Source: Pyxidicoccus xibeiensis
GTDB lineage: Bacteria > Myxococcota > Myxococcia > Myxococcales > Myxococcaceae
Reading direction: 5' to 3'
Assembly (NCBI RefSeq): GCF_024198175.1
Contig: NZ_JAJVKV010000005.1
Span: 744,001-808,000, forward strand
Length of the DNA stretch: 64,000 nt
Notes under the pieces: generated by a model
The model's database searches: none
Told to the model about the DNA's origin: nothing
The model's input: the letters and a program-made list of their open reading frames with translations, nothing else
Position numbers and translations under genes: made by a program
In this document: positions 34,381 to 47,357 of the stretch, one piece after another
Numbering within the stretch: the stretch's first letter is position 1
Layout: each line of letters opens with the position of its first letter

Positions 34381-35778
34381 ATGGCTGTAATGCCTACCGA
34401 GACTCCGCTCGCAGCCCCCGCCTGGATACACGACGCCGTCTTCCTCCACGTGTACCCGCTGGGCGCCTGCGACGCCCCCGCCACCAATGACTTCCACGGT
34501 GCGCCAGTCGCGAGGCTGGACGGCCTCCTGCCATGGCTCGACCACTGGGCCGCGCTGGGGGTGAACGCCGTCTACCTGGGCCCCGTCTTCGAGTCGTCCA
34601 CCCACGGCTACGACACGGCGGACTACTTCCACGTGGACCGGCGCCTCGGCGACGACGCGGCGCTTGCCCGGCTGGCGGACGGGCTGCATGCGCGGGGGAT
34701 GAAGCTGGTGGTGGATGCCGTCTTCCACCACGTGGGGCGGGGCTTCTGGGCCTTCCGCGACGTGAGGGAGAAGGGGCAGGCGTCGCCGTACCGGAGCTGG
34801 TTCTCCGGCCTGCGCTTCGACGGGCGCAACCGCTTCGGCGACCCGTTCGTCTACCAGGGGTGGCGCGGGGTGGAGGAGCTGGTGAAGCTGGACCTGCGCC
34901 AGGACGCGGTGCGCCGGCACCTCTTCGACGCGGTGGCCCACTGGGTGGCGCGCTACGGCATCGACGGCCTGCGGCTGGACGCCGCGGACGACATGGACCT
35001 GGACTTCTTCGACGGGCTCCACGCCTTCTGCCGGGGCCTGGACAAGCCCCTGTGGCTGATGGGCGAGGTCATCCACGGCGACTACCGCAACTGGGCCCGG
35101 CCGGGGCGGCTGCACGCCACCACGGACTACGCGCTGTGGAAGGCGCTCTGGTCCAGCCACAACGACAGGAACTACTTCGAGCTGGCCCACACGCTGAAGC
35201 GGCAGGTGGCGCAGGGCGAGGGCATGTACGAGGGGCTCACCCTCTACACCTTCGCGGACAACCACGACGTGAACCGCGTCGCGAGCCTCCTCAAGGACCT
35301 GCGGCACCTCCCGCTGCTCTACCTGCTCCTCTTCACGCTGCCGGGCGCGCCGTCGCTGTACTACGGCGGCGAGTGGGGCAAGCAGGGACGCAAGGAGGGC
35401 GGGAATGACCGGCCGCTCCGGCCGCCGCTGCCAGCGCCGCCGGGCCCGCCCGACAATCCACCGGGCCTGCGCGCGGCCCTCTCCCGCTTCATCTCGCTCC
35501 GCCACCAGCACGAGCCGCTCAGGCGCGGGCACTACCGGGAGCTGCTCGTCCGCAACGAGCAGCTCGCCTACGCGCGCGAGCTGGGTGCCGACGCCCTCGT
35601 CGTAGCGGTCAACCTCGCGGACAAGCCGTCGGACGGGGTGGACCTGCCCATGCCGGGCGCGCCGGACGGCGAGTGGGTGGACCTGCTGGAGCCCTCGCGG
35701 CGCTTCCCGCTGCGCGGTGGGCGGCTCCAGCTCGGGCCCCTGCCACCCACGTCGGGCCGGGTGCTGCGGAAGGCCTGA
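34381..35778 (+). CDS. GH13 alpha-amylase-family glycosidase
   Basis: 465 residues, no signal peptide, so cytoplasmic. TIM-barrel motifs of GH13: VDAVFHH (111-117), GLRLDAADD (nucleophile Asp200), MGEVIHGDY (acid/base Glu229) and FADNHDVNR (Asp296). A C-terminal beta domain follows. Likely acts on maltodextrins or cyclomaltodextrins; specificity cannot be fixed. A Pro/Gly-rich segment (~358-375) interrupts the barrel end. Convergent with the TreS-like gene, with 8 bp between stops. Confidence 0.88.
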   Translation: MAVMPTETPLAAPAWIHDAVFLHVYPLGACDAPATNDFHGAPVARLDGLLPWLDHWAALGVNAVYLGPVFESSTHGYDTADYFHVDRRLGDDAALARLADGLHARGMKLVVDAVFHHVGRGFWAFRDVREKGQASPYRSWFSGLRFDGRNRFGDPFVYQGWRGVEELVKLDLRQDAVRRHLFDAVAHWVARYGIDGLRLDAADDMDLDFFDGLHAFCRGLDKPLWLMGEVIHGDYRNWARPGRLHATTDYALWKALWSSHNDRNYFELAHTLKRQVAQGEGMYEGLTLYTFADNHDVNRVASLLKDLRHLPLLYLLLFTLPGAPSLYYGGEWGKQGRKEGGNDRPLRPPLPAPPGPPDNPPGLRAALSRFISLRHQHEPLRRGHYRELLVRNEQLAYARELGADALVVAVNLADKPSDGVDLPMPGAPDGEWVDLLEPSRRFPLRGGRLQLGPLPPTSGRVLRKA

Positions 35779-35786
35779 GTGGCGCC

Positions 35787-37436
35787 TCAGCCCTCCTCGT
35801 CCCCGGCCTCCAGGGGCTCCACCCGGAACCACCGGTACCCGTACCCCTCCAGCGTCACGCGGTGCCTGCCGCCCTTGCCGGGCGCGGAGTGTGCTTCCGA
35901 CAGCGCGTGGACGAGCCGCGCCGGAGGCCCTCCCGGGGAGAAGCTCACCTCGCACGCCTTGCCGGAGAGGTTGTGCAGCGTCACCAGCGTCTCGCCCTTC
36001 CAGTCGTAGCGCAGCGCGAGCACGTTCTCCGGCTTCACCCGCAGCACCTTCCACTCGCCCCAGCCCAGCTCGGGGCACTCCTTGCGCATGCGCACCATGC
36101 GCTCCATCCAGTTGAGCAGCGAGGCCGGGTCCCTGCGCTGCTGCTCCACGTTCACCTGGCGGTAGCCGTAGGGCGCCTCCGCCACCACGGGCCGGAAGGG
36201 CTCGGCCGAGCGGGTGAAGCCGCCGTGGGGCTCCGCCGACCACTGCATGGGCGTGCGCACGCTCTGGCGTTCGAAGAGGGACAGGTCCTCGCCCATGCCC
36301 AGCTCGTCCCCGTACCAGAGCACCGGCGTGCCCGGCAGTGACAGCATCAGGCTGAAGGCCAGCTCCAGCCGGCGGCGGTCTCCGGAGAGCATGGGCGCCA
36401 GGCGCCGCCTCAAGCCTCGGCCATAGAGCTGCATCTTCGGCTCCGGGCCCAGCTCGGCGAACACGCGCTTGCGCCCGGCGGCGGGCAGCCGCCCCAGGTC
36501 CAGCTCGTCGTGGTTGCGCAGGAAGTTGGCCCACTGCGCGGTGTGGGGCAGGTCCGGCGCGGAGGCCAGCGACTCCGCCAGCGGCGTGGCGTCCTCCGTC
36601 ACCAGCGACAGGAAGAGGTTCTGGTTGGCGGCGAAGTTGAAGACCATCTGCATGCGGTCCCCGTCCGTGCCGTAGAAGTTCATCACCTCGTCCATGGTGA
36701 CGTTGGCCTCCGCCAGGAGGATGGCGTCGCCGGTGCGCCACGTGAGGAACTCCCGCATCTCTGTCAGCAGCTGGTACGGGTCCTCGATGCCGTGGCCCTT
36801 CACGCCCTTGAGCTCCACGAGGAAGGGCACCGCGTCCACGCGGAAGCCGGACACGCCCAGCTCCAGCCAGTAGCCCATCACCTTGAGCAGCTCCTCGCGC
36901 ACCTTGGGGTTGGCGACGTTGAGCTCCGGCTGGAAGGGGAAGAAGCGGTGGAAGTACCAGCCCTTCGCCTCGCGGTCATACGTCCACGTCGAGTCCTGCG
37001 AGCCGGGGAACACCATGCCCTTGTGCGCGTCCTTCGGCTTCTTGTCCGCCCAGACGTAGAAGTCGCGGAAGGGGCTGTCCGGGTCCTTTCGCGCGGACTG
37101 GAACCACGGGTGCTTGTCACTGGTGTGGTTGACCACCAGGTCGATGATGACGCGCATGCCGCGCTGCTTCGCGTGGTGGGTGAACTCCACGAAGTCGCCC
37201 GGTGAGCCCAGCCGCGGGTCCACGCCGTAGTGGTCGGTGATGTCGTAGCCGTTGTCGCGGTTGGGCGTGGGCTGGAAGGGCATCAGCCACAGACAGGTGA
37301 CGCCCAGGCCCGCCAGGTAGTCCAGCCGCCGCTGGAGCCCGATGAAGTCGCCCACGCCGTCGCCGTTGCCGTCCATGAACGTCTCGACGTCCAGGCAGTA
37401 CACGACCGCGTTCTTGTACCAGAGGTCCTGAATCAT
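35787..37436 (-). CDS. Trehalose-synthase-like GH13 enzyme
   Basis: 549 residues. Start MIQDLWYKNAVVYCLDVETFMDGNGDG and PTPNRDNGYDITDHYGVD are close to maltose alpha-D-glucosyltransferase (TreS) and relatives. Catalytic residues: Asp201 (GFRVDAVP), Glu243 (LLAEANV) and Asp310 (FLRNHDELD). It lacks a fused maltokinase domain. ATG at 37436 has GGGAGA 5 bases upstream; the frame stays open to 38576, but that part is a shadow of the oxidoreductase. Head-to-head with the oxidoreductase gene. Trehalose or maltose metabolism is likely; the exact reaction is not certain. Confidence 0.88.
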   Translation of the reverse strand: MIQDLWYKNAVVYCLDVETFMDGNGDGVGDFIGLQRRLDYLAGLGVTCLWLMPFQPTPNRDNGYDITDHYGVDPRLGSPGDFVEFTHHAKQRGMRVIIDLVVNHTSDKHPWFQSARKDPDSPFRDFYVWADKKPKDAHKGMVFPGSQDSTWTYDREAKGWYFHRFFPFQPELNVANPKVREELLKVMGYWLELGVSGFRVDAVPFLVELKGVKGHGIEDPYQLLTEMREFLTWRTGDAILLAEANVTMDEVMNFYGTDGDRMQMVFNFAANQNLFLSLVTEDATPLAESLASAPDLPHTAQWANFLRNHDELDLGRLPAAGRKRVFAELGPEPKMQLYGRGLRRRLAPMLSGDRRRLELAFSLMLSLPGTPVLWYGDELGMGEDLSLFERQSVRTPMQWSAEPHGGFTRSAEPFRPVVAEAPYGYRQVNVEQQRRDPASLLNWMERMVRMRKECPELGWGEWKVLRVKPENVLALRYDWKGETLVTLHNLSGKACEVSFSPGGPPARLVHALSEAHSAPGKGGRHRVTLEGYGYRWFRVEPLEAGDEEG

Positions 37437-37592
37437 TCCGTCTCCCTGGGCCCAAGGGTGGGGCTTGCGCGCGGAAGTCGTCAGGGTGACCTGCATGGTG
37501 CGTGCGCCAGCGCACAACCGGGGGGCCACGCCTTCCATCAGCGGACACTCCGGTGCACGGGAGGCTCGCGGAGGCGGGGGAGGGGGCCCAAC

Positions 37593-38573
37593 GTGCGCGG
37601 CCGCATGCTCACCCTCGGCTACCACGCCTCCCACGAACAGTTTCCTCCCAGCGAGCTGCTGCGCCTGGCGCAGAAGGCGGACGCGGCTGGCTTCACGGCG
37701 GCGCTCAACTCGGACCACTTCCACCCCTGGAACGAAGCGCAGGGGCACAGCGGCTTCGCCTGGAGCTGGATGGGCGCGGCGCTGGCCACCACGAAGCTGA
37801 CCAGCGTGGGCGTGGTGAACGCCCCGGGCCAGCGCTACCACCCGGCCATCATCGCGCAGGCGCTGGGCACGCTCGCGGAGATGTTCCCCGGACGCGCCTG
37901 GGCGGCGCTGGGCAGCGGGCAGCTCGTCAACGAGGGCATCACCGGCGACACGTGGCCGCCGAAGGACCTGCGCAACGCCCGGCTGCGCGAGTGCGTGGAC
38001 GTGATGCGCGCGCTCTTCCGGGGCGAGACGGTGACGCACCGGGGGCTCGTCCGCGTGGAGGAGGCGAAGCTCTACTCCCGCCCGGCGACGCCGCCCATGC
38101 TGGTGGGCGCGGCGATTACCCCCCAGACGGCGGAGTGGGTGGGCAGCTGGGCGGACGCGCTCATCACCGTGAGCAAGCCGCCGGAGGAGCTGCGGAAGAT
38201 GGTGGACGCCTTCCGGCGCGGGGGCGGCGAGGGCAAGCCCATGTTCCTCAAGGTGCAGCTGTCGTGGGCGCCGGAAGAGGCGGTGGCGCTCCAGGGCGCC
38301 ATGGAGCAGTGGGGCACCAACATCTTCGCCAGCTCCGTGCTGACGGACCTGCGGCGTCCCGCGCAGTTCGAGGAGATGGCGCGCACGGTGCAACCGAAGG
38401 ACCTGGAGGGCCATGTGCGGGTGTCCTCCAGCCTCCAGCGTCACGTGGACTGGCTGGCGGAGGACGTGCGGCTCGGGTTCAGCCGCCTGTACCTGCACAA
38501 CGTCAACCGCGGGCAGGACGCCTTCATCGAGGCGTTCGCGCAGCACGTACTCCCCGCGCTGCGCTCGGTATGA
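37593..38573 (+). CDS. Luciferase-like (LLM) flavin-dependent oxidoreductase
   Basis: 326 residues. Strong resemblance to F420-dependent glucose-6-phosphate dehydrogenase relatives thought to have reverted to FMN (LGYHASHEQFPPSELLRLAQKA, SDHFHPWNEAQGHSGFAWSWMGAAL, APGQRYHPAIIAQA). TIM-barrel monooxygenase fold; substrate unknown. GTG at 37593 was chosen because GGAGGGGG lies about 7 bases upstream; an ATG at 37605 is possible. Divergent from the TreS-like gene with a 156-bp promoter region, which suggests shared control. Confidence 0.88.
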   Translation: MRGRMLTLGYHASHEQFPPSELLRLAQKADAAGFTAALNSDHFHPWNEAQGHSGFAWSWMGAALATTKLTSVGVVNAPGQRYHPAIIAQALGTLAEMFPGRAWAALGSGQLVNEGITGDTWPPKDLRNARLRECVDVMRALFRGETVTHRGLVRVEEAKLYSRPATPPMLVGAAITPQTAEWVGSWADALITVSKPPEELRKMVDAFRRGGGEGKPMFLKVQLSWAPEEAVALQGAMEQWGTNIFASSVLTDLRRPAQFEEMARTVQPKDLEGHVRVSSSLQRHVDWLAEDVRLGFSRLYLHNVNRGQDAFIEAFAQHVLPALRSV

Positions 38574-38621
38574 CACCGCGTTGCGGTTGACGCTTTCGGG
38601 CCGGAGGCGTCTGCTTGGCGC

Positions 38622-39947
38622 ATGTCCGAGCTCACGCCATCAGCTCCCCCGACCGATGCGGACACCCCGGCCCGCCCGGTAGGCCTCACGGAGCGCGTCA
38701 ACCTGCTGGACGCACTGCGCGGCTTCGCGCTGTGCGGGGTCTTCATCTCCAACAGCTTCATGTGGTTCAGCGGCAGGACGCTCCTGCCGCGGGAGCAGGC
38801 CCAGGCGCAGATGGCGCCGCTGCTGGAGGTCGTGGTCGGCTCCCTCTACCAGTTCTTCGTGAATCAGAAGTTCATCACCCTCTTCTCGTTCCTGTTCGGG
38901 CTGGGTTTCTCCATCCAGATGTCCCGGGCCGAGGCGCGCGGGGCCTCCATCGTCCCGCTCTACACGCGGCGGCTGCTCATCCTGCTGGGCCTCGGGCTGA
39001 CGCACCTGTTCGCCATCTGGGTCGGCGACATCCTCCACACGTATGCCATCGTCGGCCTGGCGCTGCTGCTCTTCCGGAGTCGCTCGACCCGGACGGTGGC
39101 GATATGGGCCTTCGGGCTGCTGGTGGTGATGCCGCTGCTGGTGCCCTCCATCCTCAAGTACGGGCCGGTGCTGCTGCACGGCGCGGAGGCGGCGGACGAG
39201 GCGGCGAAGGCGAGGACGGCGGAGGAAGCCGGCCACCGGGCACGACTGCTGGCGGCGCTGTCGAGTGACGCGTTCTTCACCGCCCAGGCGGGCAACGGGC
39301 GCTACTTCCTGGACACGCTCATCAGGCCCAACAAGCTGCTCTGGATGGGCCTCATCCTGTCCCGGTTCCTCTTCGGTCTGCTGGCGGGGCGGCTCCTCCT
39401 GCTCCAGGACGTGGAGGGGCGCCGTGCCCTGCACCGCCGCATCCTCCCCTGGGGGCTGGCGGTGGGCCTGCTGCTCAACGGCACCGGGCTGGTGATGCAG
39501 CGCCTGCGCACGGCGGGCGTCTACACGCCGCCGGACAACGTGTGGATGTTCCTGCTGAACTCCAGCCAGGAGATTGGCTACGTGGCGATGGCCGCGGGGT
39601 ACGTGTCCCTCTTCGCCCTGCTGTTCCAGCGCGAGCGCTGGCGGCGGGTGCTGGGCGTCCTGGAGCCGGTGGGGCGCATGGCGCTCTCCATGTACCTGCT
39701 CCAGTCCGTCATCAGCGTGTGCCTCTACAACGGCTGGGGGCTGGGGCTCATCGGCCAGCTGCCGCCCTCGCGCGTCGTGGCGATGGCGCTGGGCATCTTC
39801 GCCGTGCAGGTGGTGCTCAGCCACTGGTGGCTGGCGCGCTTCCGCTTCGGCCCGGCCGAGTGGCTGTGGCGCTCGCTCACCTACGGCCGCGTCCAGCCCA
39901 TGCGCCTGGCGGCGCGGGAGGGGGCCGCGGGAGCGGCGACGTCCTGA
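38622..39947 (+). CDS. DUF418-family membrane protein
   Basis: 441 residues with about ten hydrophobic helices. The N-terminal RVNLLDALRGFALCGVFISN is the usual start of DUF418 proteins. The C-terminal part (GRMALSMYLLQSVISVCLYNGWGLG ... LSHWWLARFRFGPAEWLWRSLTYGR) is the conserved DUF418 region. Inner membrane; function unknown, related to acyltransferase-3-like integral proteins. GGCGC precedes the ATG. Confidence 0.88.
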   Translation: MSELTPSAPPTDADTPARPVGLTERVNLLDALRGFALCGVFISNSFMWFSGRTLLPREQAQAQMAPLLEVVVGSLYQFFVNQKFITLFSFLFGLGFSIQMSRAEARGASIVPLYTRRLLILLGLGLTHLFAIWVGDILHTYAIVGLALLLFRSRSTRTVAIWAFGLLVVMPLLVPSILKYGPVLLHGAEAADEAAKARTAEEAGHRARLLAALSSDAFFTAQAGNGRYFLDTLIRPNKLLWMGLILSRFLFGLLAGRLLLLQDVEGRRALHRRILPWGLAVGLLLNGTGLVMQRLRTAGVYTPPDNVWMFLLNSSQEIGYVAMAAGYVSLFALLFQRERWRRVLGVLEPVGRMALSMYLLQSVISVCLYNGWGLGLIGQLPPSRVVAMALGIFAVQVVLSHWWLARFRFGPAEWLWRSLTYGRVQPMRLAAREGAAGAATS

Positions 39948-40017
39948 GGCGACGAGAGGAAGAGGTAGAGCGCGCCCGAGTGAAAAAGCCGTTGGGGATT
40001 CTGAGTTGGAGTCAGAC

Positions 40018-40089
40018 GCCGAACCCTCGGCAGCACCCCCATAGACAAGTGGAGGTGGACGGAGTCGAACCGTCAGGCAAGCGTGTAGG
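40018..40089 (-). pseudogene. tmRNA/tRNA 3'-end fragment with possible permuted 5' partner
   Basis: On the minus strand, 40074-40058 forms a perfect T-arm (GACGG, loop TTCGACT, CCGTC), then CACCTCC and A: the 3' acceptor strand of a tmRNA or tRNA. It is preceded by TACACGCTTGCC, which resembles the tail of tmRNA. No matching 5' half lies upstream. Nine bases further on, GGGGGTG (40040-40034) can pair with CACCTCC (one G-U) and is followed by a GCCGA/TCGGC hairpin with GGGTTCGGCG, similar to the tmRNA 5' consensus. No tag ORF was seen, so it is probably a remnant or attachment-site scar. Confidence 0.45.
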
Positions 40090-40154
40090 ACCTTTCCGGC
40101 CGGGCGCGCTCAATCCTCACGGACGGCGCGGGCAATAGACCCTGACAGGCAATT

Positions 40155-41525
<1,371 letters not shown>

Positions 41526-41621
41526 CGAAGACGCTCCTGGCCAAGCCGGAGGGGAGGGGACTCCGGGGGACGCCGGGCAGGACACAGCGCCTGCCCGGCG
41601 ACACGCCCGGATGGGACGGGA

Positions 41622-42449
41622 CTACTTCGCCTGGACGATGGACTCACCCAGGATGGTGAGCTCGCTCGCGGCGGCCTTCACGTCGATGCCCGTGAACGCG
41701 GTGTACGGATAGTGGCCATCGGCGATGACCTCGGTGAACTCGACCTCGTTGCCCGTGAGGACCCGGCCGTCATCCAGCGTCACCGAGAACGTGCCGCGGG
41801 TGTCGCGCATGCGCCACGCGCAGGCACCCACCTCGGGCTGCTCCGCGGACGCCTGCACGCCGTTCTTCCAGATGATGATGTCGTACTGGAGGAAGTCGAA
41901 ATTGGCGACGACCCAGCGGATGAGGTCCCGCCAGCTGTTGAAGACCATCATGCGCCCGGCCGGCTGGGTCGACGTCCCCTGGAGGACGCCGTTGTTGTAC
42001 ACGCTCATCCGGTAGGCGGAGCCGCCCGGCGAGCCGGTGAAGGTCGGCAGGATGGCCGCCGAGCTCCCGTCGCGGCCCGGGACGACCTTCAGCGTGCTGA
42101 CGACCTGGTCGCCAGAGCGCGCGGCCAGCTCCAGGCGTCCCTGCGGGCCGCCGAACTTGATGTCGGTGCTCTGCGACCACTTCACGGCGTTGCTGAACCT
42201 GCTGGCGACACCGTCCCGCGTCGCGTCCACGAGCCCGGAGACCTTGAGCCCCTGGGTGCTCTGGGTCAGCCGCGCGTTGCCAGTGGCGCAGCTGTTGATG
42301 CCGTCGAAGCGCTGCACACACTGCGTCTCCGCGTTCGCTTCCTGGGTCCCGAGCGCGTCCTGCGCGTCGTCGGTTCCATCGCCCTGGCAACCAGCTGCGA
42401 CGCTCAGGAGCGCGGCGGCCAGCAGTCGTCCCATCATCTTCGGATGCAT
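41622..42449 (-). CDS. Myxobacterial lipoprotein of unknown function
   Basis: 275 residues, no family recognised. Lipobox SVAAGC (Cys21), then a low-complexity Asp/Glu/Ala stretch to ~40. The rest (~45-275) is beta-rich with few charges and paired cysteines (QCVQRFDGINSCATG; ACAW), suggesting an extracytoplasmic domain. GAGG lies 6 bases before the ATG. Same strand as the DUF1111 gene, 96 bp apart; they may be co-transcribed. Confidence 0.75.
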   Translation of the reverse strand: MHPKMMGRLLAAALLSVAAGCQGDGTDDAQDALGTQEANAETQCVQRFDGINSCATGNARLTQSTQGLKVSGLVDATRDGVASRFSNAVKWSQSTDIKFGGPQGRLELAARSGDQVVSTLKVVPGRDGSSAAILPTFTGSPGGSAYRMSVYNNGVLQGTSTQPAGRMMVFNSWRDLIRWVVANFDFLQYDIIIWKNGVQASAEQPEVGACAWRMRDTRGTFSVTLDDGRVLTGNEVEFTEVIADGHYPYTAFTGIDVKAAASELTILGESIVQAK

Positions 42450-42699
42450 GTATTACCTCGTTGGTTGTGGGGATGCTGTCTGCCCGCCACACGCGTTCCG
42501 GTGCCATGTCCCCCCTGCGGCACGCGGTCCTCGTGGGCGGCGCTGGGAAGACATTGCACCCCTCGCGCCAGCGCGGTTCGTCACGGACCCGGGGCCTGCT
42601 CCAGAGGAGAGCGCCGCTGGGAGGAATTGCCTGCTGTAGCGTGCCCTGTCACATGTATCAGTGTTTCAGTGGCACGCCTCGTCACAGCGCGCGGCTGAC

Positions 42700-43368
42700 T
42701 CAGCGGCGTCTGCCCATGAAGAGCGTGTGTCGCGTGCCCTTCGTGCCATGCGCGGCCGGGTGCAGCACCTGGACGGTGAAGCCGGCCTGCTCCATGCGGC
42801 GCTCGAAGCCGGGCGCGGGCCCCGCGCTCCAGACGCCGAGCACACCCTTCGAGCGCAGGGCCGTGGCGGCTCGCGTGAGCCCGTAGAGCCCGTAGAGCCC
42901 CTGGTTGTCGGGGTGGGTGAGGGCGCTGGGGCCGTTGTCCACGTCGAGCAGGATGACGTCGAAGGTGCTGGCATGCCGGCCCATCAGCGCGCCCACGTCG
43001 CCTTCGACGACGGTGACGCGGGAGTCCTCGAGCGGTGCGCCCGCGAGCGGGGCGAGCAGGCCCCGGTTCCAGGACACCACCGCCGGCAGCAGCTCCGCCA
43101 CCGTCACGCGCACGCCGGGGCCCACGCGGTCCAGCACGGCCCGGACCGTGTAGCCGAAGCCCAGGCCTCCCACTAGCACCCGGCCCGTGCCCCGGCTCAC
43201 GAGGTCCGCGCAGCCCGCCTCCGCCAGCGCCTCTTCGGAGCCATGCCTCCGGCTGGACATGAGCGTCTGTCCGCGCACCCGCAGGACGTACTCGTCACCG
43301 CGCCGGGCCAGTGTGACTTCCCCCACCTCGGGGACCTGCGTGGTGTCGAGCGTCTCCCAGGGCTTCAT
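42700..43368 (-). CDS. Spermidine-synthase-like class I SAM protein
   Basis: 222 residues. SAM-type fold: VLVGGLGFGYTVRAVLDRVG (~64-83), VTVAELLPAVVSWNR, and VILLDVDNGPSALTH, as in spermidine synthase relatives. It lacks the N-terminal tetramerisation domain, and the DVDNGP replaces the polyamine site (DxxDP), so true spermidine synthesis is unlikely. Substrate unknown. ATG chosen; no strong Shine-Dalgarno. Divergent from the lipase gene. Confidence 0.85.
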   Translation of the reverse strand: MKPWETLDTTQVPEVGEVTLARRGDEYVLRVRGQTLMSSRRHGSEEALAEAGCADLVSRGTGRVLVGGLGFGYTVRAVLDRVGPGVRVTVAELLPAVVSWNRGLLAPLAGAPLEDSRVTVVEGDVGALMGRHASTFDVILLDVDNGPSALTHPDNQGLYGLYGLTRAATALRSKGVLGVWSAGPAPGFERRMEQAGFTVQVLHPAAHGTKGTRHTLFMGRRR

Positions 43369-43420
43369 GCAGGGGGCTCTTCGCGCGGAGGCCGCGCCAC
43401 GTCAAGGCACTCCGGTGCCG

Positions 43421-43446
43421 CCGACACGTCGGCCCGACACGTCGGC
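43421..43446. promoter_or_regulatory. Perfect 13-bp tandem repeat between divergent genes
   Basis: Two adjacent copies of CCGACACGTCGGC (43421-43433, 43434-43446). Each copy is nearly palindromic (CCGAC/GTCGG). They lie 92 bp before the lipase ATG and 52 bp before the methyltransferase ATG. Candidate operator for one or both genes. Confidence 0.45.
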
Positions 43447-43538
43447 GGGGTGCCCGGCAGCGGCCGCACGAGGGATTCCAGGCACCTGCGTCCCGGCACG
43501 ACCGCTGCACTGGGGTCCGGCAACGAAAGGAAACGCCC

Positions 43539-44504
43539 ATGTCCTCCACTTTCAGCACCGCGCAGGTCGCCATCACGCTGTCCGCCATCTCGTACCTGGG
43601 GCAGCTCAACACGAACTCCGAGCGCTTCACCCTGATGAACCAGGCCATGGCCTCCACGGTGCAGGGCGGGTGGAACATCGTCTGGGGCCCGGCGACGCAG
43701 GGCGAGGACCTCGTCTACGTCGCCTCCAACAATGCAGGCGAGTACGCGGTGGTGGTGCGGGGCACGCTGTTCGACCGCATCGAGGACGTCATCCAGGACA
43801 AGCGCGTCAAGAAGCAGGAGCCGCTGCCCTTCACCGCCGCGCCCTCGTTCTCGGGGGCCATGGTGTCCGAGGGTGTGGTGGAGGTCTGGACGAACATCGA
43901 CAAGATGGTCTCCTCGGTGCCGGGCTCGGGCACGGGCTCGCTCTTGTCGTTCCTGCAGGGACTGTCGGGCGCGCCGAGCATCCTCATCACCGGCCACAGC
44001 CTCGGCGGGCAGATGGCCACCGTGCTCGCGGCGTGGTTCCAGAGCGCGCTCACCGGGGCCACCCTCCTGCCCCTCACCTTTGCCGCGCCCACGGCGGGCA
44101 ACCCGGCCTTCGCCTCGGCCTTCGACACCGCCTTCGGCAGCGCCATGCGCTACTTCAACACGCTGGACGTGGTGCCCCGCCTGTGGCCGGCCAGCGGGCT
44201 GGAGTCCATCCTGTCGATGTACGTCGGAGGGCCGCAGTGCGGCTGGCTCTGCAAGAAGGCAGTGGAGGGGACCCTGGAAGCGCTCCAGAAGGCGGGCCTG
44301 ACGTACCAGCAGCCCGCCTCCAGCACGAGCCTCCCCGGCCAGCTCTACTCCACGGGCCTCGTCGGGAAGTTCGAGTCCGAGGTGAACGACCAGCACCGGG
44401 CGCTCTATTACATGTACCTGCTGGGCATCCCGCTCACGACCATCCAGGCCCTCAACAGCACGTGGGCTCCGCCGTCCCAGGTCGCGGCCCGCTCCGTGGG
44501 CTGA
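43539..44504 (+). CDS. Class 3 lipase
   Basis: 321 residues. Alpha/beta hydrolase with nucleophile elbow ITGHSLGGQMA (Ser154); Asp and His should follow in the C-terminal third (LDVVPRLWP, NDQHRALYYMYLL). The early VVVRGTLF is the oxyanion segment of lipase-3 proteins. No signal peptide, so cytoplasmic or exported without Sec. AAGGA lies ~8 bases before the ATG. A strong hairpin follows the stop. Substrate is probably an acylglycerol; not shown. Confidence 0.88.
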   Translation: MSSTFSTAQVAITLSAISYLGQLNTNSERFTLMNQAMASTVQGGWNIVWGPATQGEDLVYVASNNAGEYAVVVRGTLFDRIEDVIQDKRVKKQEPLPFTAAPSFSGAMVSEGVVEVWTNIDKMVSSVPGSGTGSLLSFLQGLSGAPSILITGHSLGGQMATVLAAWFQSALTGATLLPLTFAAPTAGNPAFASAFDTAFGSAMRYFNTLDVVPRLWPASGLESILSMYVGGPQCGWLCKKAVEGTLEALQKAGLTYQQPASSTSLPGQLYSTGLVGKFESEVNDQHRALYYMYLLGIPLTTIQALNSTWAPPSQVAARSVG

Positions 44505-44558
44505 GCGGCGTCCCGGCTCCGTCATCGGGCTGAACCACGGGCCCGGGGACGAAAGACA

Positions 44559-44593
44559 ACGGGCCCGGAACCGGTGAGCGGTTCCGAGCCCGT
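44559..44593. terminator. Bidirectional terminator between lipase and clpB
   Basis: Inverted repeat with 15-bp arms (ACGGGCCCGGAACCG / CGGTTCCGAGCCCGT, one mismatch) and a GTGAG loop. It lies 54 bp after the lipase stop and 24 bp after the clpB stop, between convergent genes. Few T residues flank it on either strand. Confidence 0.7.
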
Positions 44594-44617
44594 GCTCCAT
44601 GAGGCCTGCCCCGCGCG

Positions 44618-47242
<2,625 letters not shown>

Positions 47243-47276
47243 GCACTGAACGTAAGAGCCCAAGAGGTCATGGCAA
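47243..47276 (-). promoter_or_regulatory. Candidate clpB promoter
   Basis: Minus strand: TTGCCA (47276-47271), 16-base spacer, TACGTT (47254-47249), then 6 bases to the ATG. Transcription would begin at or next to the A of the start codon, giving a leaderless message, which fits the missing Shine-Dalgarno. It does not match the sigma-32 consensus well. Confidence 0.4.
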
Positions 47277-47357
47277 GTTGGCGCAGCGCGTCGAATGTCC
47301 GCCTGCCATGGAATACTTTGGACCCCTGGTAGCAGCCGGCTTTTCACGGAGCCGGGG

